Part shown: one piece after another, positions 45,606-55,010 of the stretch | Layout: each line of letters opens with the position of its first letter | How positions within the stretch are numbered: position 1 is the first letter of the stretch | From: BJHL01 sp040378885 | GTDB lineage: Bacteria > Planctomycetota > Phycisphaerae > Phycisphaerales > UBA1924 | Length of the DNA: 64,000 nucleotides | Reading direction: 5' to 3' | Assembly (NCBI GenBank): GCA_046316615.1 | Contig: JBKDAN010000034.1 | Coordinates: 1 to 64,000, forward strand | Program-made: the position numbers and the translations under genes | Notes under the pieces: model-generated | What the model saw: only the letters and a program-made list of their open reading frames with translations | Database searches by the model: none | Told to the model about the DNA's origin: nothing

Positions 45606-45959
45606 TTACTTGGAGGTGGTGCTGCCTTCGAGCGCGGCCTTCTGAGCGGGCATGCTCGTGACCTTGACGTTGATGCCCTTGGCCAGAGCGCCTTCGATGG
45701 CGCTAAGGCGCTCGTTGACGTTCTTGAGTTCGCTGATGATGGCCTTGCGCTGTTCAGCGGCGCTGATGAGGCCCGTGGCAGCGTCTTCGGTCGCGGCCTT
45801 TTCACCCACGATGCCGACCTGGGCCAGAGCCGTGCCCTGCGTGCCCGGCGTGTTGGCCTGCTGCAGGACGATGACGCCCAGCAAAGCGGCGATGGCGGTG
45901 AGAACGCCGTTGGTGTAATTGCGGCGGGCGGGCTTGATGTCGTTCTGGTGCTGGCTCAT
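45606..45959 (-). CDS. Small secreted or membrane protein with coiled coil
   Basis: 117 residues from the ATG at 45959, which has GAGGAG eight bases upstream; a longer form is not supported. After a polar start (MSQHQNDIKPARRNYTNG) comes one hydrophobic segment (VLTAIAALLGVIVLQQA), then a helical region with LKNVNERLSAIEGALAKG, a likely short coiled coil. Not recognised. It is 36 bases upstream of the pseudopilin gene and follows the terminator-like hairpin at 46057-46110. Confidence 0.7.
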   Translation of the reverse strand: MSQHQNDIKPARRNYTNGVLTAIAALLGVIVLQQANTPGTQGTALAQVGIVGEKAATEDAATGLISAAEQRKAIISELKNVNERLSAIEGALAKGINVKVTSMPAQKAALEGSTTSK

Positions 45960-46056
45960 AAAGAAGGCTCCTCGCGCGAAGACGCGTTCCAGCAGCATCG
46001 GCGAGTATGCGAATGCAATTGAGCGAGTGCCAGATTTCCACGCGACGGATAACAAA

Positions 46057-46110
46057 ACGCCCCCCTGATTCCCGCAAAGGCTGCGCTTTGCAAGGTGGTC
46101 AGGGGGGCGT
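46057..46110 (-). terminator. Long stem-loop terminator after the DUF4139 gene
   Basis: Twelve-base perfect stem ACGCCCCCCTGA (46057-46068) and TCAGGGGGGCGT (46099-46110); the loop holds a second hairpin, GCAAAG/CTTTGC. On the minus strand the stem is followed by TTTTGTTATCC, giving a short T-run. It separates the DUF4139 gene from the pseudopilin unit. Confidence 0.8.
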
Positions 46111-46137
46111 TCGCGGCTGGATAACCGGGTGCGTTGC

Positions 46138-48366
46138 TTACTCGACGTTGAGATTGGCGAGGTAGTCGTTCAAAGCTGCTTCGGCAGTCTGGACGGCGGC
46201 GCGGGCGGTGCGGAGCTGGGCGTCAAGCTGCTCGACCTGCGTTTCCTGGTCATTGAGCTTCTTGAGCAGGCGGTTGTAGTAGTCGCTGTTGCGATCGATA
46301 CTGCTCATGTTCTGGCGGATGCGATCCTGATCGCGGGTGATCTCGTTGCGCTGTGTGTCGAGCTGTGTCACGCTCTCGGTTGCCGTGTTGATGGCGACTT
46401 GCAGTTCCTGAGCCTTGCGGAAGGCACTGAGGACGGCGTCGCTCAGCTTTGCGCCGCTGGTGCGGTAGTACATGAGCTGTTCGATGCTGTAGTTCATGAG
46501 GTACGCGCTGCTGGATTCGACGCGTTCCTGGGTCGCGGTCAGATCAGCCTTGCTCTTGGAAGACACGCTGACTTCGAAGCGGTAGAGATTGGCGTTGGTT
46601 TCGACGGGCTTCACGCCATCCTTGAGTTCAGCGCCGGGCACTTTGGGAATCTCGGCGATGATGGTGCGGTTTTTGTCTTCGTCCTTGTTGTCGATGGAGA
46701 TCTTGGTGGTGTCGCGCCAGACGACGGAGCTTTCGAGCAGGCCATTCACGATGCGCATCCGCGTGACACGTTGATCAACGCTGTTCTCACGCGTGAAGAG
46801 CACGTCTTGATCGACGCTGTAGCTGAGCAGGCGCTTGTCGCCCTTGCTGGTATCGCCCATCTGCGCATCGCCCGCGTAGGCGTCGCCATCGAAGATGCTG
46901 ACGGGGCCGGCGATGAGTTGCAGGCCGGTGTCGTTGGTCATTTGCACGCCGCGCATGGGGTTGGGGCCTGCGTCGTTCACGCCGATGATGCTGACGCGGC
47001 GGCCTTCGATAGTCTGGCTGACGATGGGAAGCATTGCGCTGCGCTGACGCTCGATCGTGACGGGGCGCGAGAGGCGGAAGAAGAAGACTTCGCCGGTTTG
47101 CAGGCCCGCAGCGGCGGAGGCGATGTTGGACGCGGCGGCGTACATGTTGAGGCTGGAGCCGAAGCCAGCGGAGGAGTCAGCGGTGACTTCGTCGCTCTCT
47201 GTGAACGGGCTTTGACCGCCTGTGCCTCGCATCGCGGAGGCGGGCTTTCCAGCGGCCGGTGCGCCGGGCGCTCTGTCAAACATCATCTGTGGGGCGAGCT
47301 TGGCGAGTGCGCGGCCATCCTCGCCGGCGGCCACGCGACGGACGAACTCCGTCTCGCTCGCCTCGTCGTACACCTGACCGATCAGCGTCTGCGGCACCGG
47401 CACGGCGATCAACGGACGCGTGGTGAAAATCGGGTCGTACAGGTTCATCTGGAAGCTCGCGGGGCGACCGGAGACCAGCGAGAGCTCCACGTCGTTCCAG
47501 TCATTGTCGGTGGTGTTCTCGACAATGGCCCAGCCTTGCATGAGGGGCTTGTCTTGCTTCGCGTCTTCCTTGGCATCAGGCAGTACGAGGCGATAGCTGG
47601 TCTTCCACACCGGTGCTTCGTGCACGTAGGTGGTCTGCACGTTGCGCGTGCCAACGCCAGAGAAGCGGATGTCAACGGTCTTGGTGCGATCTTCGCGATA
47701 CTCAGCAACGGCGGCGAGGGCCTTCATGAGTTCGGCATTGAGCTTTTCGTCTTCAAGCTTGATGCCGCGAGCAGTGTTGAGGTTGACTGCGACGATGCCT
47801 TGCTCGGTGATGAGAGAGATGTAGGGCACGTTGACGAGCTGCGTCGCATCGCCGACAGCTTCTGGCCGGGTTTCGCCGCCGAGAATTGTGCCAGTGACGG
47901 TTTTGTCGGCGGTCTGCACGATGAGGCGCGAGCCGCGGAGGCGTGCGAGGATTTGCTGAAGCGTGGGGGAGTCGGAGATGTCGATGCCGAAGCTGCTGAG
48001 GCGCTTGGCGAGGGGTTCCTGGCTGGCGTAGTTCACTCCGTCGATGCTTCCGCCGCTGAGGTCGAGGACGACGAGGCTCTTCAAGATGTCGTTGACTTGC
48101 TCGGTGCGGAAACGCAGGCTGGCGATGCCGTCGCCAGTGACGGAACCCGAGCGTTCGAAGCTGGCGACGCCCGAGCGGTAGAGGGTGATCTTGCGGATGG
48201 GAAGATCAACGGCGGCGCCGGCCTGCTGCTTGGCGGCTTGCTGGCCGGTTTGCTGACCTGTTTGCTGCGCGAACGTCGGCGTGGTGACGGTCGCGATCGT
48301 GCCCGCGGAGAGCGCGAGAGCGAGGCTGGTGCGGACAAGCGAAGAACGGACGAAGGAAGCGAACAT
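46138..48366 (-). CDS. Secreted DUF4139 protein with coiled coils
   Basis: 742 residues from the ATG at 48366, with GGAGGT directly upstream. Signal peptide (cleavage near TPTFAQQ), then a Gln/Gly repeat (QQTGQQTGQQAAKQQ). Residues about 180-480 and 500-660 carry the DUF4139 pattern: beta-strand pairs such as YVHEAPVWKTSYRLVL and WAIVENTTDNDWNDVELSLV. The last 90 residues are a coiled coil (NRLLKKLNDQETQVEQLDA). DUF4139 proteins are poorly known, secreted or surface-bound; a mucoidy-type inhibitor role is claimed for a eukaryotic relative. No partner identified. Confidence 0.85.
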   Translation of the reverse strand: MFASFVRSSLVRTSLALALSAGTIATVTTPTFAQQTGQQTGQQAAKQQAGAAVDLPIRKITLYRSGVASFERSGSVTGDGIASLRFRTEQVNDILKSLVVLDLSGGSIDGVNYASQEPLAKRLSSFGIDISDSPTLQQILARLRGSRLIVQTADKTVTGTILGGETRPEAVGDATQLVNVPYISLITEQGIVAVNLNTARGIKLEDEKLNAELMKALAAVAEYREDRTKTVDIRFSGVGTRNVQTTYVHEAPVWKTSYRLVLPDAKEDAKQDKPLMQGWAIVENTTDNDWNDVELSLVSGRPASFQMNLYDPIFTTRPLIAVPVPQTLIGQVYDEASETEFVRRVAAGEDGRALAKLAPQMMFDRAPGAPAAGKPASAMRGTGGQSPFTESDEVTADSSAGFGSSLNMYAAASNIASAAAGLQTGEVFFFRLSRPVTIERQRSAMLPIVSQTIEGRRVSIIGVNDAGPNPMRGVQMTNDTGLQLIAGPVSIFDGDAYAGDAQMGDTSKGDKRLLSYSVDQDVLFTRENSVDQRVTRMRIVNGLLESSVVWRDTTKISIDNKDEDKNRTIIAEIPKVPGAELKDGVKPVETNANLYRFEVSVSSKSKADLTATQERVESSSAYLMNYSIEQLMYYRTSGAKLSDAVLSAFRKAQELQVAINTATESVTQLDTQRNEITRDQDRIRQNMSSIDRNSDYYNRLLKKLNDQETQVEQLDAQLRTARAAVQTAEAALNDYLANLNVE

Positions 48367-48591
48367 GGGGACCTCCGATGCGTGCACTGCGGGACGGTGA
48401 ATGGAGCCGTCGCGATGGCAGAGCGTACCAGAGCAGACGGCGGGGTGGGGTGGTAGTTCCATGCCACGAAGGTGGCTGTGACAGTTGCGTGACAGTTGCA
48501 TGGCATTGGCGTGACAGAGCTGCGCGGGGGCCTGCGGGCGGTGATGCGGGAGGCGTTTGGTGAGTGGCGGCGCGAGTTGCTACCTTTTGGC

Positions 48592-51500
48592 ATGACGTCG
48601 CTTCCGATTTTGTCGCAAAGTGCGGTTTCGCCGGTGGTTCGAGCTCGCGGGCTGGATGAAGACGCGCGGGAGGCGATTGCACGTGACTTGGTCAATGCGG
48701 TGGAAGGTGAAGTGCGCTTTGACGCCCACAACCGCATGCTCTACGCAACGGATGCGTCGCTGTATCAGGTGGAGCCGCTGGGGGTTGTCATCCCCAGCAG
48801 TATCGATGATGCCGTGGCGGCGGTGCGGTTCTGCGGCGAGCGCGGGTTGCCCATGCTGCCGCGCGGTGGCGGCACGAGTCTGGCGGGGCAGTGCACCAAC
48901 AACGCGGTGGTGATTGATGTGAGCCCGCGCTGCAGACACATTCTGGAAGTGAATGTGGGGCAGCGGTTCGTGCGTGTCGAGCCGGGCATCACGGTGGATG
49001 ATCTCAATGATGCGATCGCGGCCACGGGCATGTTCTTTGCGCCAGATCCGGCGACGGCGCGGCACGCGAGCATCGGCGGGTGCATTGGCAACAACGCCGC
49101 GGGATCTCGCAGCGTGCGCTATGGGCGCACCAGCGAAAGCGTGATTGCGGTTGATGCGTGCTTGGCGGATGGCACGCGCGTGGAGTTTGGGCCGGGCAGT
49201 GGGTGGCGCGATGAGCGCGTCGCGAAGCTCACGCAGCGCGTGGTGGAGCTTGTGCGGCGATATGAGGTGCTGATTCGCGAGCGCTTTCCGAAGACGATTC
49301 GCCGCAACGCGGGCTACGGGCTGGACATGATTCTCCAGCAACTGGACAAAGGTGTCGCGCCAGAAGATGTGAGCCTGGCGCCGCTGCTGTGCGGCAGCGA
49401 GGGGACGCTGGCCTTTACGCTGGGTGCAACGCTGGCACTGCATGATCGACCCAAGGCCAAGGCTCTGGCGGTGCTGAGCTTTGCGACCCTCGACGATGCG
49501 ATTGATGCGGTGATTCCGATTCTGGCGACCAAGCCCAGCGCGATTGAACTGCTGGATGATCTGGTGGTGAGCCTTGCGCGGGCAAACACCGAGTATCGCA
49601 AGTATGTGGAGTTGCTGCCGCCGCCGCCTAGTGGCACCGGCGAGCTGAACGCAGTGCTGTACGTGGAGTACTTCGGCGCAACCGATGCGGAAGTGAGCGA
49701 GCGTGTCGAGGCGTTGAAGCGAGCTTGTGCTGCGAGCCCGGTGCAGGTGCACACCAACGTAACAGCGATGCTGAACGCATGGAAGTTGCGTAAAGCGGGC
49801 GAGCCGCTGCTGCATGGCATTCCCGGCAGTCGCAAGCCCATCACGTTTGTCGAGGACAATGCGATTCCGGTGGAGAATCTCTCGCGGTTTGTGAAAGAAC
49901 TTCGCAAGATCGTGGAGTCGTACGGCACGCGGGCGGCGTTTTACGCGCATGCAAGCGTGGGCGTGCTGCACGTTCGCCCGTTGATTGATATCCATGATGA
50001 GGCCGATCGCGAAAGGATGCGGGCTATCGCCGTGGCGACTGCGGACTTGGCGCGAAGTCTGGGCGGCGTGATGAGCGGCGAGCACGGCGACGGACGCGTG
50101 CGCGGCCCGCTGCTGGAGCGGTTCTACGGGCCTGAGCTGATGCAGGCCTTCCGCGAACTGAAGCTGATTTTCGATCCGCAAGGTTTGCTGAACCCCGGCA
50201 ACATCGTCGATGTATTTGGTGACAATCCGCGGCCTGTGACGAGCATTACGCAGAGCCTGCGTGTGGAGCCGGAAGTGGGCCGGCCTGCGGTATTTCCGCA
50301 GGTGGAAACCAGCTTTGATTTCAGCGATCAGCACGGGCTGGACGGTGCGGTGGAGATGTGCAACGGAAGTGGCGTGTGTCGCAAGAAGCAGAGCGGCACG
50401 ATGTGCCCCAGCTACATGGCAACGCTGGATGAGCGGCACAGCACGCGCGGACGCGGCAATGCACTGCGACTGGCGATTACAGGACAATTGAAGCTTGACA
50501 CCGTGGGTGAGGCGAGCCAGCCCGATGCCGATGTGTGGAGTGATCAGGGGACTATCGAGACGCTCGATCTGTGCCTGAGCTGCAAGGCGTGCAAGACGGA
50601 GTGTCCGAGCAATGTGGACATCAGCAAGCTGAAGGCGGAGTACACCTCGCAGCGGTACATCCGTCATGGCGCGCCGCTGGCGGTGAAGATCATGAGTCAG
50701 ATCCGTACGCTGAATCGTCTTGGAGCGATTGCGCCCGAGGCGGCGAACGCGATGAACGCCCTGGCGGGTGGGCTCATTCGTCGTGTGCTGGGTATTGATG
50801 CCCGGCGTACGTTGCCCACGTTCTCGACATCGCTGGCGCGGCTCTGGGATGATGAGACCAACGCGGGCAAGCCGGTGGTCGTGTTGTTTGGTGACTGCTT
50901 CACGATGTACAACGAGTCGTCGATCGGCATGGCCACCAAGCGCGTGCTTGAAGCGTTTGGCTATGAGGTACGACTGGCAAACGCCGGGTGCTGCGGGCGA
51001 GCAAAGATCTCGCTGGGCCTTCTGCCTCAGGCTATTGAGGAGATTGATGCGACGCTCGAGAAGTTGCAACCAGTGATTGATGATGATCGCGTGGTGGCGG
51101 TGCTGGTGGCGGAGCCTTCGTGCCTGAGCGCGTTCAAGGACGACTGGCAGACGCTCAAACTCAAGACGCCCAAGGCGCAGCGCGAGAAGCTGGCGAAGAA
51201 GAGCTGGCTCCCTGAGCAGTTCCTGCACGCGAAGTGGGACTCGCACCCGCAGCGGCCCGCGATGAAGGCACCCGCAGGGCGTGTGCTGCTGCATGGCCAC
51301 TGCCACCAGAAGGCTCTATGGGGTGCCGCGAGCTCGGCTGACATGCTGCGTCGCGTGGCGGGTGACAGGCTCACCGTGCTGGATACCGGTTGCTGCGGCA
51401 TGGCTGGCAGCTTTGGCTATGCGGAGCATCGGTTTGATCTGTCGATGCAGATCGGTGAGCTTGCGCTCTTTCCGGCGGCGCGGGCGATGACGCCCAAGGA

Positions 51501-51603
51501 CGTGCTGGTTGCGCCCGGAACGAGCTGCCGGCACCAAGTGCATGACGGAGCGGGCAAGCGTGCGGTGCACCCCATGCAGTTTGTGGCTGATTGCTTGGCG
51601 TAA
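48592..51603 (+). CDS. FAD-linked oxidase fused to Fe-S reductase (YdiJ-like D-2-hydroxyacid dehydrogenase)
   Basis: 1003 residues from the ATG at 48592. The N-terminal half (about 1-500) is an FAD-linked oxidase of the vanillyl-alcohol oxidase fold: FAD loop LPRGGGTSLAGQ, GGCIGNNAAGSRSVRYG, VMSGEHGDGRVRGP. Then come 4Fe-4S segments (GVCRKK...GTMCPSY and CLSCKACKTECPSNVD) and a C-terminal half with two CCG motifs (GCCGRAKISLG and GCCGMAGSFGY), as in glycolate oxidase GlpC/GlcF. The layout matches E. coli YdiJ, which acts on D-2-hydroxyglutarate; the exact substrate (D-lactate, D-2-hydroxyglutarate, glycolate) cannot be told here. Electrons go to quinone through the Fe-S centres. Confidence 0.92.
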   Translation: MTSLPILSQSAVSPVVRARGLDEDAREAIARDLVNAVEGEVRFDAHNRMLYATDASLYQVEPLGVVIPSSIDDAVAAVRFCGERGLPMLPRGGGTSLAGQCTNNAVVIDVSPRCRHILEVNVGQRFVRVEPGITVDDLNDAIAATGMFFAPDPATARHASIGGCIGNNAAGSRSVRYGRTSESVIAVDACLADGTRVEFGPGSGWRDERVAKLTQRVVELVRRYEVLIRERFPKTIRRNAGYGLDMILQQLDKGVAPEDVSLAPLLCGSEGTLAFTLGATLALHDRPKAKALAVLSFATLDDAIDAVIPILATKPSAIELLDDLVVSLARANTEYRKYVELLPPPPSGTGELNAVLYVEYFGATDAEVSERVEALKRACAASPVQVHTNVTAMLNAWKLRKAGEPLLHGIPGSRKPITFVEDNAIPVENLSRFVKELRKIVESYGTRAAFYAHASVGVLHVRPLIDIHDEADRERMRAIAVATADLARSLGGVMSGEHGDGRVRGPLLERFYGPELMQAFRELKLIFDPQGLLNPGNIVDVFGDNPRPVTSITQSLRVEPEVGRPAVFPQVETSFDFSDQHGLDGAVEMCNGSGVCRKKQSGTMCPSYMATLDERHSTRGRGNALRLAITGQLKLDTVGEASQPDADVWSDQGTIETLDLCLSCKACKTECPSNVDISKLKAEYTSQRYIRHGAPLAVKIMSQIRTLNRLGAIAPEAANAMNALAGGLIRRVLGIDARRTLPTFSTSLARLWDDETNAGKPVVVLFGDCFTMYNESSIGMATKRVLEAFGYEVRLANAGCCGRAKISLGLLPQAIEEIDATLEKLQPVIDDDRVVAVLVAEPSCLSAFKDDWQTLKLKTPKAQREKLAKKSWLPEQFLHAKWDSHPQRPAMKAPAGRVLLHGHCHQKALWGAASSADMLRRVAGDRLTVLDTGCCGMAGSFGYAEHRFDLSMQIGELALFPAARAMTPKDVLVAPGTSCRHQVHDGAGKRAVHPMQFVADCLA

Positions 51604-51622
51604 GTTCTTCTCCATGCAAATG

Positions 51623-51655
51623 TGACAAGCCCCCGCCGAAGCGAGGGCTTTGTCA
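51623..51655. terminator. Bidirectional terminator between converging genes
   Basis: Stem TGACAAGCCC...GGGCTTTGTCA with inner CGC/GCG and loop GAA, 20 bases after the stop of the dehydrogenase gene and 39 bases before the stop of the protease gene on the other strand. Confidence 0.75.
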
Positions 51656-51693
51656 CTGCGTGTGCGTGTTTCCTTGGCTGTGAGGCCGCGTGC

Positions 51694-54600
51694 TTACGGG
51701 CACTGACCGCCAGCAAGGACGTTGAAGAAGTCGATCACGTCCTGATCTTCAGGGAAAACGTCGTTGTTGTTGAAGTCGATGTCGTTGCACGCGGGGCAAT
51801 CTGCACCGGCGAGGACGTTGAAGAAGTCGACGACGTCCTGGTCATCGGGGAAGACTTCGTCGTTGTTGAAGTCGATGTCATCGCAGACGACGGGGTTGCA
51901 GCCTGGATCTTCGGTGAAGACCAGGTTGAACGCGAGGCCCGCCGAGGCGTTGTCGGCCCAGTTGCCTACGCGGAGGTAGTAGGTCGCGGTCGCCGCTGCC
52001 TGGAAGAGCACCTGCGACTCAACGGTGTTCTCATCAATGTCGTCGTTGCACCACACCGCGAGGTTGGCGGCGGTGGGGCACTCTGAATAGACCGCGATGC
52101 GGGTGTCAACGCCGAAGCCGATGGTGTTGAAGTCAACCGTGCCGTTGCAGGTGGGTGTGTAGGTGAACCAGAGGTCGTTGTGGAACTGGCCATCCGTCGT
52201 GATGCACGACTCGGTCAATCCTTCGGTGCCGGTGTTGCAGGTGTACCACGCATAGGTGCCGGGCGTGACCGCCAGAGGTGACGTGCACACGTCGTGAGCG
52301 AGCAACTGGGGCGTCAGCGCGACATTCAACACGCCCGGATTACCCGTGTTGGCCGCGTACGAGCCGACGCGGATGATGTACCGCACGCCGGGAATGGCGG
52401 AGAACGTCAGTCGCGATTGCAGATCGCCGAAGCCGATGTCGTCGTTGCAAGCGATGGCGGCGTTCGCACCGATGGGGCAGGTCGTGCCGTCAACATCGGG
52501 GTAGACCGCGATGCGTGTGTCAAAGTTGGAGCCGATCGTGTTGACTTCAACAGTGCCTGCGCACGAGGGGATGTAGGTGTACCAAAGGTCCTTGTAGATC
52601 TGACTGCTGCCAAAGGCCAGGCACGAATCATCGGGCAAGCCGTCGGTGGATGCTGCACAGTTGTTGAATGCGGTCGTTCCTGTGCCGATCGAGATGGCGT
52701 CAAAGCAACTGTCATTCGGGAGGCTTGCGCTGAATGCATTGAGCGTGAAGTCGCCGAACGCGCCGTTGTAACCGCTCACGCGGATGGTGTAGGGCACGCC
52801 GCCCTGGGCTGTGAACGTGAGCCGCGAGTAGCGCAGCGGCGAGGCGAAGTCGTCGTTGCAAGCGATTTCACCGGCAAGTGTGCTGGGGCAGCCCGCGAGC
52901 ACGCTGAGCACCGTGTCCCAGCTCGTGCCTTGCGTTGAGATCGTCACGTCTTGCGTGCATGGCGCCGTGATGGTGTAGTACACGTCAGGCGACGCGTTGG
53001 AATTGCCGCAGCTGGAAAAGCCGTTGGCCGCTGCGACGCGGGTCGTGCCGAACGCGGTGCCGCCCAGCGCCAGAGACTGGCGGTTGGTGCAGATGTCGTT
53101 GCTGGGAGCGCTTGGTGCAAAGCGTGAGAAGTCGAGGTAGTAGATGTTGCGAGTGTCGTTGAAGAGATAGACGCGCAGCTTGACGGTGACAGGGAAGTTG
53201 TTGGGGTTGGTCCAACTGACACTTTCGAAGTTACCGACACCGGCTGACGTTGCGAGCGTGGCTCCGCAGTTGTTCAGCAAGCTGATGTCGATATCGCCAT
53301 TGTTGGTGTCGAATCCGCCAGCGCCGAAACTGACGGTGCCCAGCGCGCCGACGGTGAGGCTGTACCAGTCTTCGTCGCCGCTCTTGACGATGCGGCTGTA
53401 GAGCGTGCCGTTGAAGAAGTTGTCGAGGCTGCGTGCAGTTGCGCAGGTGTCGTTGTTCTCGCTGTCGTCGTCCCAGTTGGAGTTGGCAAGGATGGACTGG
53501 TAGCTGCCGATGAAGTTGCCCCACCGGCCGTAGTACGCGTCATCGCTGCTGCAGCCGTCCGAGCGCGACGTATCGCATGAGAGCACGCCGACCACCGCGC
53601 CGTTGAGCAGATAGAGGGGTGAGCCCGACGATCCGCCTTCGGTCAGACCGCTGTTCCAATCAATCTCGTTACCTTGCGTCAGACCGGTAGCGCCGCAGGA
53701 ATCGAATTCATCCCAGATATCGCCAAACGCGATGCGCTTGAACGCGCCGCCCGGATGGCTGATGCCGTTCACGAACGTGTCTTCCGCGATCGAGCCTTGC
53801 CAGCTCACGCCGTTCCACCACAGATTGCGCGGCACCACACCTTCGATCATCACGAGGCTCATATCGGTGGCTTGTGTCGAGAGGAGATAGCTGGCGCGGA
53901 CGCTTCGCGGCACTGCACCCAGTGCGGGCACACTGCCGTTGCAGCCGTTGGACTCGTAGAACCAGTAGACTTCGAGCGAGTTCAACGCGCCTGACTGGTC
54001 GCGCATGCAGTGCAGCGCTGTAAGGAAGAACGGCGCGAGGTCGCCCGAGGGGTTGTTGAGCATGCTGCCCGAACAGTTGAAGAAGCCGTCGGTGCGAGCA
54101 AAGGCCATGCGTCCGACGCTGTCGCCAACCGTTGTCCAGTTGGCATAGCAGTTCTGGTCGAGGTGGCAGGGAAGTTCGGTTTCGCTCGAGAAGCCGATCT
54201 GGCCGTTCCGCGGGTTGCGGTACATGTGCCCGATCTTGTCGATCGTGAAGTTCGTGTTGAAGCGAGCGTCGCCGACTTCGCTGGGGAAGTAAACCTCAAC
54301 GCGAGCGGTGTTGTTCCAGCTCGTCCACGCCCAGAACTCGCCCTTGTTGCCAGCGGAGGGACCGTTGGGTCCGGTGCCGGTGTAGGGCGAAGGCAGATTC
54401 TCGGGAATGGCCGGGTCATAGACAATCGCCCTCGCACCTGCGGGCAGGTCAAAGTCCGCAAAGTGCACGCGCACGCCGAATGCGCCTTCGGCTTGCACGT
54501 CCAGCACCCACAGCCAGCCGCCATCGGCGGTGTTGAACCACGTGCCCATGCCCAGGTCAAAACCGGGGAAGTCGCGGATGATGCCCTCGCGCAAAGCACC

Positions 54601-54885
54601 TGTTGCAATAGCATCTTCCGCAATGATCGGGTTCAGATCGATCGCTTCCAGTGGCTGCACGGGAATGTTGACGCCGGCGAGATTCACGCCCAACTGGGCG
54701 GAAAGAAGCGAGGGGGCGGGCTTCTGGGCCAAGACTTGTGGGTCAAGACCTGGCCCAGCCGCGCCAGCGAAGCCCGGCGCGTTCTGAGCATGGGCAAGCC
54801 CTGCGAAGGCCATGACCGACGCGGCGAGCGCGCCGAGCCTTCGGCATACCGTTGTTCGGACGAAGTTGTGTGCGTTCTGTGACAT
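51694..54885 (-). CDS. Secreted trypsin-fold serine protease with PPC-like repeats and C-terminal dockerin-like pair
   Basis: 1063 residues from the ATG at 54885 (GGAG eight bases upstream). Signal peptide ends near LAHAQN. Catalytic domain (about residues 215-445): H292 (FLTALHC), D341 (ATDMSLVMIEG), S420 (GGSSGSPL), close to lysyl endopeptidase. A pre-peptidase-like beta domain of about 130 residues follows, then three further repeats (NDIC/NDSC/HDVC starts, with DLWYTYIP and DTRIAVYP strands). The last 64 residues are two 31-residue repeats CNDIDFNND(N)xVFPxDQDV. Acidic, Ca-binding in form, they mark the Phycisphaerae. Probably surface-bound or secreted and processing host or polymer protein. 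Confidence 0.9.
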   Translation of the reverse strand: MSQNAHNFVRTTVCRRLGALAASVMAFAGLAHAQNAPGFAGAAGPGLDPQVLAQKPAPSLLSAQLGVNLAGVNIPVQPLEAIDLNPIIAEDAIATGALREGIIRDFPGFDLGMGTWFNTADGGWLWVLDVQAEGAFGVRVHFADFDLPAGARAIVYDPAIPENLPSPYTGTGPNGPSAGNKGEFWAWTSWNNTARVEVYFPSEVGDARFNTNFTIDKIGHMYRNPRNGQIGFSSETELPCHLDQNCYANWTTVGDSVGRMAFARTDGFFNCSGSMLNNPSGDLAPFFLTALHCMRDQSGALNSLEVYWFYESNGCNGSVPALGAVPRSVRASYLLSTQATDMSLVMIEGVVPRNLWWNGVSWQGSIAEDTFVNGISHPGGAFKRIAFGDIWDEFDSCGATGLTQGNEIDWNSGLTEGGSSGSPLYLLNGAVVGVLSCDTSRSDGCSSDDAYYGRWGNFIGSYQSILANSNWDDDSENNDTCATARSLDNFFNGTLYSRIVKSGDEDWYSLTVGALGTVSFGAGGFDTNNGDIDISLLNNCGATLATSAGVGNFESVSWTNPNNFPVTVKLRVYLFNDTRNIYYLDFSRFAPSAPSNDICTNRQSLALGGTAFGTTRVAAANGFSSCGNSNASPDVYYTITAPCTQDVTISTQGTSWDTVLSVLAGCPSTLAGEIACNDDFASPLRYSRLTFTAQGGVPYTIRVSGYNGAFGDFTLNAFSASLPNDSCFDAISIGTGTTAFNNCAASTDGLPDDSCLAFGSSQIYKDLWYTYIPSCAGTVEVNTIGSNFDTRIAVYPDVDGTTCPIGANAAIACNDDIGFGDLQSRLTFSAIPGVRYIIRVGSYAANTGNPGVLNVALTPQLLAHDVCTSPLAVTPGTYAWYTCNTGTEGLTESCITTDGQFHNDLWFTYTPTCNGTVDFNTIGFGVDTRIAVYSECPTAANLAVWCNDDIDENTVESQVLFQAAATATYYLRVGNWADNASAGLAFNLVFTEDPGCNPVVCDDIDFNNDEVFPDDQDVVDFFNVLAGADCPACNDIDFNNNDVFPEDQDVIDFFNVLAGGQCP

Positions 54886-55010
54886 CGATCGATCTCCGTG
54901 TACCGCGTTTGTGCGGACTCCCGGGAGTCGGCGATGACGGCGCAAGAATCCGGCCAAGCAGGTTGCGATTTTTCTGGAAGTCTTCTTTCGACGGGTGAGC
55001 GAGAGGCGGC

